Part shown: positions 10,329 through 22,649 of the stretch, in pieces | Numbering within the stretch: the first letter of the stretch is position 1 | Layout of the letters: each line of letters begins with the position of its first letter | Source: Symsagittifera roscoffensis | Lineage: Eukaryota > Xenacoelomorpha > Acoela > Convolutidae | Assembly: GCF_963678635.1 (NCBI RefSeq) | Contig: NC_087065.1 | Location: 73,417,345-73,481,344 of the forward strand | Reading direction: 5' to 3' | Length of the DNA: 64,000 bases | The notes under the pieces: model-generated | Databases searched by the model: none | Seen by the model: the letters and a program-made list of their open reading frames with translations, nothing else | What the model was told of the DNA's origin: nothing | Translations under genes and position numbers: made by a program

Positions 10329-10858
10329 GTTCCGACTTTCGATACGAAAGTAACGGAATATTTGTGCTCGGGGTGGGTTTTTTTTTCTTCAGACAAATTT
10401 CGACTTTTTAACTAGCCATTTTTGACGGAATTTTTTTATATCATTCAAAAGGTATTGTTGTCCTGAGCTTAGATATGAAAAGATATTTTACCTATGATCA
10501 TATTTTGTAAAGTTATGCGGGTTTAAAAATGCCATTTTGGCCAGTTTGGGACAATTAAAGCGCGATATATTTCGCGCTATTAACGCGTAAGCGGAGATTT
10601 AATCCGTTTTACAAATTGTTCGAAATGGGTTCAAGAAAGCTTATATGTCATAATTGGTTTGTCAATAGGAGCAAAATTTATCACTTTATCTTTAATATGG
10701 CGTGTGGGGGGATGATTTTCACAAAAAATTTCAAATTTTAGAAAAAATTTTCATTTTATTTTATTTCATTTAATTTTTTTATGCTTTTACTGCTGCTCCA
10801 TAAACTTTAAAAGGCAGTCGGAACATTCAGGGCTTTGCCCTGATACGAGCAGTCTTGT
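10329..10858 (+). mobile_element. HINE/Helentron-like element, complete
   Basis: Starts after T with GTTCCGACTTTCGATACGAA and ends GCAGTCTTGT before T. The 5' terminal GTTCCGACT is inverted as AGTCGGAAC, not at the 3' end but just inside a terminal hairpin (CAGGGCTTTGCCCTG, with one G-T pair here). This asymmetric arrangement and the T^T target are what is known of Helentron/HLE2 non-autonomous elements. 530 bp, no ORF. Confidence 0.7.
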
Positions 10859-12690
10859 TACTTATTAAGGACCAACTCATCATCTTCCCCTATAGCGTTT
10901 AAGGGCTTAAAAACAAAATGGTTCAATCCACGTTTCGCCAAACAATTTTTATTCAAACCAAGTATTGCGCGCGGAGAAGAATCGTATTTTGGTCTACTTC
11001 GGGGAAAGAGGCGAGGGAGGTTTAATGCCCCCCCCCCCCCCTACCTCTTAATTGAATCATCTGGGTTATCGATTCATACTGGAGTTGTGAGCAGAAAAAT
11101 TGCAGAAGAATCAAGACTCTATGGCACAGTATTACTTGATAAAATCAGCTCCCATATTGGCAATTAGATACAAAAATATGTGCGATTAATTTTTTTGTAA
11201 CTGGTAGATTTGCAAATTTACTGCAAATTTGTTTTAATTTTTTTTTGTACAGCAGAACTTGGGACGCCATGTTTGTGACATCTTTCCCGCTAGCTATGCT
11301 TGTGACCTCTAGTTTCATTTATGTTGTTCTTATAACCTTTATACTAAAAAAGTTGACTTAAATTTTCCTTAAGAATTAAACCGAAAAAGTAAAAAATTAC
11401 CATAAATAGCTTCAAAGGTTCAACAGTAAAGACAAAAACAAGTTCTAATTTTTTTATTTAAAAAGTCACGTCACATAATTTGAAAAGAAACCGGATGCTA
11501 TAAAAATTTTTGATGGTATGCATTGAGCGAACAACTGATTAAGTTGCTTAAAATCTATTCAATTGGGTTGACCGAAAAGGTTGTTTTTTACAGTTAGCTG
11601 AGATAAAATATTTCGCTTACATCCCAGTTCGACTCCGCACAAAAAATGCTATTCATGCTATTTCATTTCAGGATAGTTGATACGCAATATGTTATGCTAC
11701 TGAAACTAGTTTTAGAGACTTCAAACTCCTAAAAACCATGATTTTTTTTCTGAAAGAAGTGCTAATCATACAAAATGATACTATGGAAATCTAAGACAAA
11801 AATATGGCGAATCTCTATATGTAGATTATCTGTTAACTTCTTGATTCATATAAAAAATTGCTGGTTATTTTGTTTCAGGACTGAATATATATTTGCACTT
11901 AAAAGAAACAGCTAGTCTTACACTTTCACACAAGAGAAAATTGTAGCATCACATTTTTATACTACGAAAAAATGCTAGTCACACTTTTTCAAACAACGAA
12001 AAAATGCTTGTAGAGTTATCAGACAATGTTCAAGACGTGTGAAACAACTGTTCCCCAAGCGTGACGGGCATTTTTGTCAATTCCGGCTTGCTGCCTCTTG
12101 AGTATACAAACTGAGAGGAATTAATGCCTTTTATTTAAATTTAAGGGAGTTAGAACTAAAAAAATTTAGGCTTTGCTTAGAGAATTTTGGAAGACAAAAA
12201 AAATTGAGGAAAAATTGTTTTTTTTTACGTTAAAAACTCATCAAAAATTATGAATCACTTTTAAAAACTAACGTAACTTTGCACTACCTTAAAATTTTTT
12301 ATAAATGCCTATAAATACTTAATATATTTATCTATATTTATTGCAAAAAAAACAAGGTTTATCAATTTTTCGATAAATAAATTCACCTTATATTAATTGT
12401 TTGAGTACGAAAAGAATGTAAGTCAAGTTTGGTCCTCGCATAAATTGCTTTTTTATGGGGTGGGTTGATTGAGCGCAAAAATCAAATTAGAGGTGGAATG
12501 AAGCAATTTAAAGCAAAACTATAAAATAAACCAAAGCTTTTGCAGATTGATTCTAAAAATGGATACTCATTTTTGTAAAAACTAATCCCTCAAGGTTGTT
12601 TTATTTTTTTGATCAACTAACTTGATAAGTTTATCCTTTTTTGAAAAACATGAGCTACCTACTCCCGGCGCAACAATAACCAGCAAAAAA
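10859..12690. other. AT-rich intron sequence, no feature seen
   Basis: A 14 bp C tract at about 11029 is the only notable feature. No coding-like stretch recognised. Confidence 0.4.
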
Positions 12691-12699
12691 ATTCTGAAA

Positions 12700-12985
12700 C
12701 GTATAAAATTGAAGTGAGACTATTCCAAGGTCAGACATATTATCCAAAGAGGTTAATCGAACGCGGTAGTCAACTATTCAAAACTGATTTATATTAAGCA
12801 AGGTCAGCTAATGATCACAAACCAATTGTGATTAAAATAATTTTTTATTCGTTTTATCAATTCCTTCCTCAAAAAATTTCTACCTTTTCTTCATCCTCCA
12901 CTCAAACCTCACATTTTATCTCTGTCTCTAACTCCAGCCCTTTGTTTCTCTTTGTTCTAACTCTGAATCTTAATAAATTATGGGA
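12700..12985 (+). repeat. Degenerate 5' LTR of the copia fossil
   Basis: Aligns in order with 19020-19335: ATTCCAAGGTCA, then GGTTAATCGAACG, then TCAAAACTGAT, then a C/T-rich tail with CTCCACTCAAACCTC. The pair is heavily diverged, so the element is old. Boundaries are approximate. Confidence 0.45.
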
Positions 12986-13315
12986 CCAGTTTTCTTAATT
13001 TATTCTGGATATAGTTTTTGTCAAAGCTTTTTTTAATCAGATTTTAGCAACAATTAACATTAAACTTGCGGCTTTCATTGGAATTTTTGATATGAAAATT
13101 TCGAAAGCCTGTTCTAACAGTGATTTGCAATGATGATACGTCAGAGGCTGAACCATCTCCCTAGAGAGTTCGAGCATTGATCAAGGGCATCCTGCTCACC
13201 ACTATTAGTTGCTGATTCAATAGAAGAAAGAGAATAGAAACACTATTTGGTTCACCCTGGCTCCTATGCCTAAGAACACCAGGTTGCGGACAACAACAGG
13301 TTAAAAACCAAGGTT

Positions 13316-16300
13316 GAAGAACTACAAAAAACTCAAGAATGTCTTAGTGTGGAGTGAGACTGGCCATAATCTCCTAGTGCAAGCTATTATGTATTAAAAA
13401 GAAAGCTGAAGATGGCTGCCCAATAGGTGACTGCTATTTGTGCGGTGAAAAAGCTCATACGGCGAGGAACTGCTAATTCAGCAATTAAATTGAGCAGTAT
13501 AGTGCTCGCAGCAATAGAGCGAACGAAGCAAATAGTCCAGAAGCAAAAAAGTAAGGATGGTTAAGTTTGGGAAGCTTGGACGTTTTTCAAGACAGGGGAG
13601 GACAAGTAGTTTCAGTTGCTGAGCTACATTTTCATTGAAGGGAGAGTACCTCATTATAATCACAGAGCGCACTGCTCATGTGATGGACAAAGCTGCCGTC
13701 TTTTCTAGCTTTGAGGACTGGAAAAAAGACACAAAGGACTGAGGGCGGAAGATCAAGGAAGTAGAGATCAAAGATTGATTGTAAAGATGCTGTGACGAGT
13801 TCAATTTACCAATTTGAACCAAATGCGGACAGCTACCCCTGATGCAGCATTGCAAAATCTTCCGTCTGTAATACAAGTTCAGGAGGAACCTGATGTTTCT
13901 AGTGCACAAGACAAAAAGAAAGACCAAAGTTACAATGCTGTGCTTGGGCACGTTGACAAGTAGGTTTTTTTTGTCAATTGCCAAAATGAAATTGGGCTAG
14001 CCAGAGGTGTGCTTCTAAGATGCCATGAAGTAGAAAAAAATTGACAGCAGAGCATCAGCAGTGGGTTAACAGGGTCTTCTGTGAACTCCAGGGACCATTC
14101 GAAAACGCGAGCATGCATGGGGCGCACTATACCCTGAGTTTTAAAGACGACTTCAGTCAACTGTCAGACTTCACATACCTGGTGGGACTCCAAGACTTTG
14201 TGAATTAGTATAGAGAAAAAAACGCCGGCGATCTGACCATGTAGTTGTTTATTTGTGAAATGCTTACGCAAAAATTTGTAGAGATTACCAGGTGAAGAAT
14301 CAATAGTACCCAAAACTCCTCAACAAAATAGTATTAGTATAACAAGGGGTTACAGCATAAGGATCACTGAGATGAGTCGAATTTTACTGGACAAAGCTAA
14401 CAAAGGTGTTCTGGATGCAAGAAGTTTTGACAGATGTGAAGATTTGAAACTTGGGTGCTTTATCCAGCATCAAGAAGCGCGTTTGATTGACAAATAACTT
14501 TAGAAAAACCGCAAAAATTGCGCTATTTGTGTGCTTCTGAACGCTTGGCGTACCCTCTTAACCAAGAAAACAGTCGGAAAACTAGATCCAAAAGGACAAA
14601 AGCTAAGAAGAACAAATTCATCGGCTACGATAGAGGGAGTAAAACCTGCTTGGTAAATGATTAAGAGACAAGATGAGTGGTGCAAGCAGGAAGCGCGGCA
14701 TTCAACTAGGGTATCTTTTCAGGCGACTTCATGGCTAAATGTGAGCCATTGCAAACCCTGGAGCTATTAATTGAGAAATGCATTGATATTGAGAAACCTA
14801 CACAACGATAAGCGTTCCAACTGATGGAAAAATCAGTCAGAGGTATTGTAGAGGACAGAGTCGAGTATAACAAAACTTTCTACTGAGCATTCAATCCAGA
14901 GGCCGATAAAGGAGCAACGCTCATCCATTAGATATGGACAGGCCTCACTTTTGGAGTTGAAGAGCCAAGACGCTCATCAGAACCAGTGTCGTGACACAAA
15001 AAGGAGCAGTGACTTGCAGTCATGAAATTATAGATCACATGTTTTAAGGGCATGAGAACATTGATACTTGTCGATAGACCACGAGTTTACAAGGTTATTG
15101 CACGAGTGCTTGCTGTGAAGAGAGATGAAAGGGTCAAATAAGTAGTGAAACAATTCTCGCAGGTGGAAGGACTAGACTTGAACGATACGTTCACTCCGAC
15201 TGTTAACCCCAAAGGAAGAGTATACTACTGGACTTTTGAAGAACTACAAAAAACTCAAGAATGTCTTAGTGTGGAGTGAGACTGGCCATAACCTCCTAGT
15301 GCAAGCTATTATGTATTAAAAAGAAAGCTGAAGATGGCTGCCCAATAGGTGACTGCTATTTGTGCGGTGAAAAAGCTCATACGGCGAGGAACTGCTAATC
15401 CAGCAATTACATTGAGCAATATAGTGCTCGCAGCAATAGAGCGAACGAAGCAAATAGTCCAGAAGCAAAAAAGTAAGGATGGTTAAGTTTGGGCAGCTTG
15501 GACGTTTTTCAAGACAGGGGAGGACAAGTAGTTTCAGTTGCTGAGCTACATTTTCATTGAAGGGAGAGTACCTCATTATAATCACAGAGCGCACTGCTCA
15601 TGTGATGGACAAAGCTGCCGTCTTTTCTAGCTTTGAGGACTGGAAAAAAGACACAAAGGACTGAGGGCGGAAGATCAAGGAAGTAGAGATCAAAGATTGA
15701 TTGTAAAGATGCTGTGACGAGCTCAATTTACCAATTTGAACCAAATGCGGACAGCTACCCCTGATGCAGCATTGCAAAATCTTCCGTCTGTAATACAAGT
15801 TCAGGAGGAACCTGATGTTTCTAGTGCACAAGACAAAAAGAAAGACCAAAGTTACAATGCTGTGCTTGGGCACGTTGACAAGTAGGTTTTTTTTGTCAAT
15901 TGCCAAAATGAAATTGGGCTAGCCAGAGGTGTGCTTCTAAGATGCCATGAAGTAGAAAAAAATTGACAGCAGAGCATCAGCAGTGGGTTAACAGGGTCTT
16001 CTGTGAACTCCAGGGACCATTCGAAAACGCGAGCATGCATGGGGCGCACTATACCCTGAGTTTTAAAGACGACTTCAGTCAACTGTCAGACTTCACATAC
16101 CTGGTGGGACTCCAAGACTTTGTGAATTAGTATAGAGAAAAAAACGCCGGCGATCTGACCATGTAGTTGTTTATTTGTGAAATGCTTACGCAAAAATTTG
16201 TAGAGATTACCAGGTGAAGAATCAATAGTACCCAAAACTCCTCAACAAAATAGTATTAGTATAACAAGGGGTTACAGCATAAGGATCACTGAGATGAGTC

Positions 16301-17950
16301 GAATTTTACTGGACAAAGCTAACAAAGGTGTTCTGGATGCAAGAAGTTTTGACAGATGTGAAGATTTGAAACTTGGGTGCTTTATCCAGCATCAAGAAGC
16401 GCGTTTGATTGACAAATAACTTTAGAAAAACCGCAAAAATTGCGCTATTTGTGTGCTTCTGAACGCTTGGCGTACCCTCTTAACCAAGAAAACAGTCGGA
16501 AAACTAGATCCAAAAAGACAAAAGCTAAGAAGAACAAATTCATCGGCTACGATAGAGGGAGTAAAACCTGCTTGGTAAATGATTAAGAGACAAGATGAGT
16601 GGTGCAAGCAGGAAGCGCGGCATTCAACTAGGGTATCTTTTCAGGCGACTTCATGGCTAAATGTGAGCCATTGCAAACCCTGGAGCTATTAATTGAGAAA
16701 TGCATTGATATTGAGAAACCTACACAACGATAAGCGTTCCAACTGATGGAAAAATCAGTCAGAGGTATTGTAGAGGACAGAGTCGAGTATAACAAAACTT
16801 TCTACTGAGCATTCAATCCAGAGGCCGATAAAGGAGCAACGCTCATCCATTAGATATGGACAGGCCTCACTTTTGGAGTTGAAGAGCCAAGACGCTCATC
16901 AGAACCAGTGTCGTGACACAAAAAGGAGCAGTGACTTGCAGTCATGAAATTATAGATCACATGTTTTAAGGGCATGAGAACATTGATACTTGTCGATAGA
17001 CCACGAGTTTACAAGGTTATTGCACGAGTGCTTGCTGTGAAGAGAGATGAAAGGGTCAAATAAGTAGTGAAACAATTCTCGCAGGTGGAAGGACTAGACT
17101 TGAACGATACGTTCACTCCGACTGTTAACCCCAAAGGAAGAGTATACTACTGGACTTTTGAAGAACTACAAAAAACTCAAGAATGTCTTAGTGTGGAGTG
17201 AGACTGGCCATAACCTCCTAGTGCAAGCTATTATGTATTAAAAAGAAAGCTGAAGATGGCTGCCCAATAGGTGACTGCTATTTGTGCGGTGAAAAAGCTC
17301 ATACGGCGAGGAACTGCTAATCCAGCAATTACATTGAGCAATATAGTGCTCGCAGCAATAGAGCGAACGAAGCAAATAGTCCAGAAGCAAAAAAGTAAGG
17401 ATGGTTAAGTTTGGGCAGCTTGGACGTTTTTCAAGACAGGGGAGGACAAGTAGTTTCAGTTGCTGAGCTACATTTTCATTGAAGGGAGAGTACCTCATTA
17501 TAATCACAGAGCGCACTACTCATGTGATGGACAAAGCTGCCGTCTTTTCTAGCTTTGAGGACTGGAAAAAAGACACAAAGGACTGAGGGCGGAAGATCAA
17601 GGAAGTAGAGATCAAAGATTGATTGTAAAGATGCTGTGACGAGCTCAGTTTACCAATTTGAACCAAATGCGGACAGCTACCCCTGATGCAGCATTGCAAA
17701 AAGGAGCACAAAAAGGAGCAGTGACTTGCAGTCATGAAATTATAGATCACATGTTTTAAGGGCATGAGAACATTGATACTTGTCGATAGACCACGAGTTT
17801 ACAAGGTTATTGCACGAGTGCTTGCCGTGAAGAGAGATGAAAGGGTCAAATAAGTAGTGAAACAATTCTCGCAGGTGGAAGGACTAGACTTGAACGATAC
17901 GTTCACTCCGACTGTTAACCCCAAAGGAAGAGTATACTACTGGACTTTTG
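13316..17950 (+). repeat. Tandem array of a 1,922 bp copia segment, 2.4 copies
   Basis: Units start with GAAGAACTACAAAAAACTC at 13316, 15238 and 17160, exactly 1,922 bp apart. Unit 3 has lost ~1.13 kb near 17700 and ends with the shared sequence CTGGACTTTTG at 17950, after which the unduplicated element continues. By eye units 1 and 2 differ at only about a dozen positions and share every in-frame stop, so amplification came after the element had died. Confidence 0.9.
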
Positions 17951-19005
17951 GTCACAGAGTTCTCTTGTACTTCCTCAAATGGATTCAAATTCCCACAACC
18001 TCTTTCTATGGATTTTTTTAGCAGAGACATGGAACATCCAGAAGTGTTCAGCAGCGAGCGGAGGTAACCTAAAGTAATGGCTACAACGAAGTCTCTGTTG
18101 GATGCCGCAGGCAGCGAAAAGCAAGAGCCAAATGCTCAGCACTTTCCTGCTCGAAGAAGTGTATAGTGGGAATAGCAATAATCTATATTGATCACCGGGA
18201 GGGCAACAGTCGATTCAAAAATCTTTTTGCTGGTTTGGAAAGTTAACATCATCATTGGGTCCAGATGTCGATGCGAAAAAGACAAAAAGCGAAGCCGTTT
18301 TTTCGAACAACTCAAAATTTCCCGGGCCGGTTCCCTGGGAAGAGACAGTGTCCGTGAGGTTAATGGTTACAGAGGCATTGTGGGCTCATTTTTGTACATA
18401 GTTAAGTAAACAAGGCCAGGATACTGTGACTCAACTCTCCCCTTTCCTGAAAAATTCCGGTACGTTGCACTAGGGAAGTGCAAAGAGTGTCCTTCGTTGC
18501 CTAAAAAGGAGCAAAGATCCAGAACTGTGCTATATGAAGGACTTTGCTGATTTAATTGTTTTGGATCCAAAGACGCTGACTGATTTAGACATGGTGATGT
18601 TAGAATTTCAATCATTGACTTTAGCTTCCACCTGCAGAGGACAGGGGCAGTGATCAATCGGAGCACTCAGATGCAACCAACAGCAGTCATAAGCTGAGTA
18701 CCATGCAATGGCATCAGCGGCTCATGAGGCTATAAATCTGCGATCAATTATCGATGACTTGAGCGTGACTATGACAGGCCAGCCAAGAGTCATCAAGGAA
18801 GAAAACTAGAGGTACATCAAGATGTAAATCAATCATGCAAGCAGAAGGGAATGAAAAACATCAATGTATAACACTACATTGCTCCAGATGGAGCTGAAGA
18901 TGAGACTGTCGAATTCCAGTATTTCCCTATTGAGATTATAGAAGCCGACTTGCAGGCGAAAGTCTTGAGCAAAATTAAGGTGCATCAGATTGTCGAACAC
19001 TGATG
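13400..19005 (+). pseudogene. Copia gag-pol remains
   Basis: Recognisable plus-strand pieces: a CX2CX4HX4C knuckle (CYLCGEKAHTARNC, about 13433); an integrase-like stretch with HGAHYTLSFKDDFSQ (about 14113); KFIGYDRGSKT (about 14610), the conserved block downstream of copia integrase; the RT entry QFSQVEGLDLNDTFTP (about 15155); a degraded RT active-site region IIYIDH (about 18180); RNase H AEYHAMASAAHEAINLRS (about 18693); and the terminal copia motif, EADLQAKVLSKIKVHQIVEH (about 18943). Stops of all three kinds interrupt the frame roughly every 20-60 codons. Domain order identifies Ty1/copia rather than gypsy. It cannot encode a product. Confidence 0.8.
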
Positions 19006-19019
19006 TTTACTAGTCTGAT

Positions 19020-19335
19020 ATTGGACAAAACCAGCTTAGTGTGAGTTGAGAGATTGAGTTCAAACTCTTCCAAGGTCACACCGATTCTTTTAAGAAATTG
19101 ATCGACGGAAATCAACGTCAAAACTGATTAAACTCATACACGGTCAATTAGTTATCACATTTTAACTTGGTAGTCAGTAGTTAGTTAACTGGTATTTTTG
19201 TGATGCTTAGTTTTCCATGTCATTTTGATTTATTTTCTCAACTATTTCTTCAACAATCGCTACTTTTGCTCTATCCTCGTTTAAAACCTCCGGTTCAACC
19301 TCAGTCGCTAACCCGAGCTCTTCAACCTTGGTTGC
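19020..19335 (+). repeat. Degenerate 3' LTR of the copia fossil
   Basis: Counterpart of 12700-12985: CTTCCAAGGTCACACC, then ATTGATCGACGG, then TCAAAACTGATTAAAC, then TATCCTCG and a C-rich tail. It follows the terminal copia motif directly. Confidence 0.45.
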
Positions 19336-20253
19336 TCATCTCTAAACCGTAACTTATGAAACATAGGGTTAAAATTGAGCACGCAGGGGGGATGTTAAAA
19401 TCTCGCAAAAAAATTGTGTTTTGTAATCAAGTGTAGCAGCCAAGATATTTTTTGCCATTATGTGGAACAATTGAGCCCTTCTGTCTAAACATTTGGCGTA
19501 CAATTAATCTCTTTTGGGACGACGATTTTTTGGGCCAGAATGAATAGATGACCGATTGCAATAAAATTAGACTCAATCACCAAAATTTGATGGAAAAAGT
19601 AAGCAAAAAGTAACACGCGAGTAAACCGGCTAGCACAGAGTTTTTTCATGTAATGAAAACAAATTACCGAGAAGAAACAACAAAAAATTAGGAGGAAAAA
19701 CAATCAAGAAAAATCAAAAATCAAAACGTTTGTGAAAGCCATCTTTCCACTATAAATTGATAATGATTGATCTTTTCCTGTTCCAAAAACTAAAGGGACA
19801 TCATAAGATCCATTTTTCATCAAGCAGACTGTTTTCTGTTGTCTTTTGATTTTGTGATCTTGTTTTTTTCCTCTTTCGTAGGATGTTAGAATTAAAAGTT
19901 GTCACACTAAATCAAGTAACTTTCGCCGATGTTACAAGGCTATCAAATTGCTATGATAAAAGCTAATGTGCTAAAAACAGAAAAAAAAACTAAACTGGGT
20001 CTGAACACGAAAAACCATGAATGTATATTATAAGCAATCGTTTTTCTATTTCATTGTTTGATCAGACAGTTTTTTTGAAATAATTCGCTTAAATACAATC
20101 AAGCATAATGCATAAAGGAACCATGACTGAATTGGGTTTTAAATCATTCTGCGCTCAACCTCTTTTAAGCTTGCTTTGAGTTTGAAATTGCAATAGTTTT
20201 ACAAAAAAAAATAGCTTGATCAAAGTCTCTTCACATGCTTTTAGTGGTCAGAG
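19336..20253. other. AT-rich intron sequence
   Basis: No gene or repeat recognised. The hydrophobic 72-codon minus-strand ORF at 19485-19703 has no splice or homology support. Confidence 0.4.
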
Positions 20254-21813
20254 CATTACGAGGCCAAACTGTCCATTCTGTGCATTTTAAGCGGATTCCG
20301 CATCAAGCCAAATTCAGATTTGTTGCGGAATCCGCAATTTTGCTACTCTTCTTTGATCTTCTTCGCTGTTTTGGATTCCACAAACAAATACCTAAAACAT
20401 TGTACTGCTCAAAATTGCTCTAAAATTTGGCGATTTTGCGAATCCGCAACCGTAATTGCGGAAACCAGAACTGTTTGTGGAATCCACAAACAAATAATAA
20501 GACACTTGTATAGTTAAATTGAGCTGTTGTGGATTCCGCAACTGTATGCAGAATCCGCAAATTGTAAGTGGAATCCGCAAATTGTAAGTGGAATCCGCAA
20601 ATTGTACTTGAAGTCCGCTTGTGTTTGCGGATTCCGTTTACATAATTGTATATGTGTAATATAGCGTTTAAAATTATATCTTTTATATACTGGTTACCAG
20701 AAAAATGAATCTCAATTACTGCATTGATCAACTAACAGTTGAAATACCAAAAGTTTGTTCTCAATTCCTGTCAACCCAACTTCGATCTCAAATCCTGTCA
20801 AATTCGATCTCAATTTCGATCATAAATACTGACCTACTGACTTCGATCGCAAATACTGACGTACTTCAATCTGGAATTCGATCCCAAATACTGATGCCAT
20901 CCCAAAAAATTGACCTGAATCGGCGATAGGCTGTGTGTTGTGTTTCCATACACTTTCAACTCAATGACTACAAATATTGAAATTATTCGGAGTTAAGCTT
21001 CCAAAGTCAGTGTTTGGGATTGACGCAATACCGAATATTGACCTTAATTGGCGATATGCTGTGTGTTGTGTTTCCATACACTCTCAAATCAATGACTACA
21101 AATATTGAAATTATTCGGCGTTAAGCTTCCAAAATCAGTATTTGGGATTGACGCAATCCCAATTAGTGACCTATTTTGGCGATATGCTGTGTGTTGTGTT
21201 TCCATACACTGTCAACCGAATGACTCCAAATATTAAACTTATTCGGTGTTGTGTTTCCAAAATACCAAAAATACCAAATACCGATTTAGTCAACAAATTT
21301 TTTGAGATTGGTTCGTGGATTCCGCTGACAATGGCTAAATCCTTGCCGTTGAACTCCGCATTGCCATAGATTAGAGTTCCAGCTTTAGCTTTTAATTGTT
21401 CATATGCAAGTTAACTATAAAACAAAATTCTGAATCCACTTACAGTTTGCGGAATCCACTTACATTTGCGGATTCCGCTTACAAATTTTGCGGATTCCAC
21501 TTACATTTGCGGATTCCACTTACATTTTGTGGAATCCACTTACATTTTGCGGAATCCAATTACATTTTGCGGAATCCAATTACAGTTGCGGAATCCAGAA
21601 CAACTAGCTGTATTTGCTTGTTGCGGAATCCGCAACAAAACAAATAGGCCGTAAAAATTTACGTTACTGGTGTATGTATGCGGAATCCACTGAAATTTTG
21701 TTTGTGGAATCCACTTACATTTCGGAACATATTTTAAGACTTGTCTCTGGAATCCAGGAACATACAGACACAAAGTTGTGCTCCTACTCAGTGCACAGTT
21801 TGGCCTCGTAATG
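20254..21813 (+). mobile_element. Foldback motif-array element FB-1, copy 1
   Basis: Terminal inverted repeats CATTACGAGGCCAAACTG at 20254 and its inverse ending at 21813. Next to each end are arrays of a ~20 bp unit with core GGAATCCGCA: left array about 20280-20640 as GTAAGTGGAATCCGC, right array about 21430-21620 as the inverse, GCGGATTCCACTTAC. The centre holds three ~117 bp direct repeats. No transposase ORF; all ORFs here are read-through of the repeats. An inverted second copy lies at 48167-49606. No clear target duplication. Confidence 0.75.
20920..21260 (+). repeat. Three ~117 bp direct repeats inside FB-1
   Basis: Each unit contains GGCGATA(G/T)GCTGTGTGTTG, then TTTCCATACACT, then ATGACT(A/C)CAAATATT. 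The inverted copy at 48167 has only two units (about 48780-48960), so unit number varies between copies. Confidence 0.8.
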
Positions 21814-21852
21814 ACCAAAAAAATGTAAAAAAGTGCAAGTACCAACAAGTGC

Positions 21853-22065
21853 GAGTCTAGGTTTTTCTCGAGAGGGTGGGGGCATGCATTTTTTTAGGTC
21901 AATCAAACTGATTTTCCGATCTCTGAAATCACTAAAAAGATCCTGTTTCGAACAAATTATCTACGCATCAGCAAAAAAAAAACTTACCAAAGGGCCGTTA
22001 TGTAAGTTTTTTGGAAAAAGAGAAAAAAGCGCCCGCCAACAAGCCACCCCCCCCCCCCCCCTGCT
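21853..22065 (+). mobile_element. hAT MITE, internally deleted
   Basis: Left half GAGTCTAGGTTTTTCTCGAG, then TTTTTTTAGGTCAATCAAAC and AGATCCTGTTTCGAACAAA match the start of other copies. It ends in a C-rich stretch (22049-22062) like the right end of 43105-43764. Confidence 0.55.
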
Positions 22066-22173
22066 CGAATATAATTGAGCTAACACAAGCTTTAAGTCTA
22101 CAAAGCTCTTATTTTTTTAAAGGATTTCAGAAGAAGACATTAATAGCGTTTGAAAAAAAATGGATCAACTAAC

Positions 22174-22420
22174 CCACAGTAAAACTGTTCTTTTTCGATA
22201 TCGGGATCAAACTGAGTTTGTTCGGCTGCATGCCCTGATCACTGCAACTGTACTCTCTCGTGTCCATACTCGACCTTCGGCTGTCGTAGCCTTCGTCCAA
22301 ATTACTGGTCAAGCTGTTACAACTGTTTCCAGCGCTTAAACTTGATGTCCTTTTTTCAGTTCCATAACCACCATGAGACTGTTGTCCACAAAAGGCCGAA
22401 ATCTGGTCGTAGACTGACAT
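22174..22420 (-). CDS. First coding exon of a predicted two-exon gene, unknown function
   Basis: Opens with ATG in the context CCTCAAAATGTC and runs 82 codons plus one base to a donor G|GTTAGT at 22173. The peptide starts MSVYDQISAFC, is rich in Ser/Gly/Asn, and contains DEGYDSRRSSMDTREY, an RRSS basophilic-kinase-type site, so it is probably a disordered N-terminus. The phase-1 end matches the phase-1 start of the exon at 7860, giving a 145-residue protein with a disordered first half and a compact acidic second half. The unusual long intron makes this an inference; another partner exon is possible. Balanced codon use makes the exon itself credible. Confidence 0.5.
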
Positions 22421-22649
22421 TTTGAGGGTCTCGATTTTGGCAATTGACGAAGACCTTTTGCGCTCAATTTTTTGTTTCTGGGCTCCGAAGATTGTTTTCG
22501 GGACCTCCAGTTTGTTTCCGAAACCAACCTAAACTGGCACTTTTGAAACCACAATTAGAGAAAACTCCAGTATTAGAAGTCCAAACTCATAAACTCTTAC
22601 GTAATTTTCCATGCTCAGTTTTCCATCAAAAATATAACAAATATCGGGC

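Larger units (their letters stand above)
12700..19335 (+). mobile_element. Ty1/copia retrotransposon fossil
   Basis: A degenerate LTR pair encloses copia domains in the right order: gag CCHC knuckle, integrase, reverse transcriptase, RNase H, then the characteristic C-terminal end. All frames are riddled with stops. The inner part is tandemly amplified. It lies in the predicted 14 kb intron of the minus-strand gene. Confidence 0.75.

Noticed and set aside
13400-15240. In-frame TAA, TAG and TGA in copia as possible codon reassignment
   Set aside because: All three stops occur, and host exons here use TAA, TAG and TGA as normal ends; decay explains it.
13478-18666. Minus-strand ORFs repeated at 13.5, 15.3 and 17.2 kb
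   Set aside because: They are antisense shadows of the amplified copia fossil, whose true coding strand is plus.
20235-21848. Several ORFs of 60-103 codons with repeating ADSTYNLRIPH-like peptides
   Set aside because: They are translations of the FB-1 motif array in different frames; the same holds for 48342-48776 and 49265-49692.
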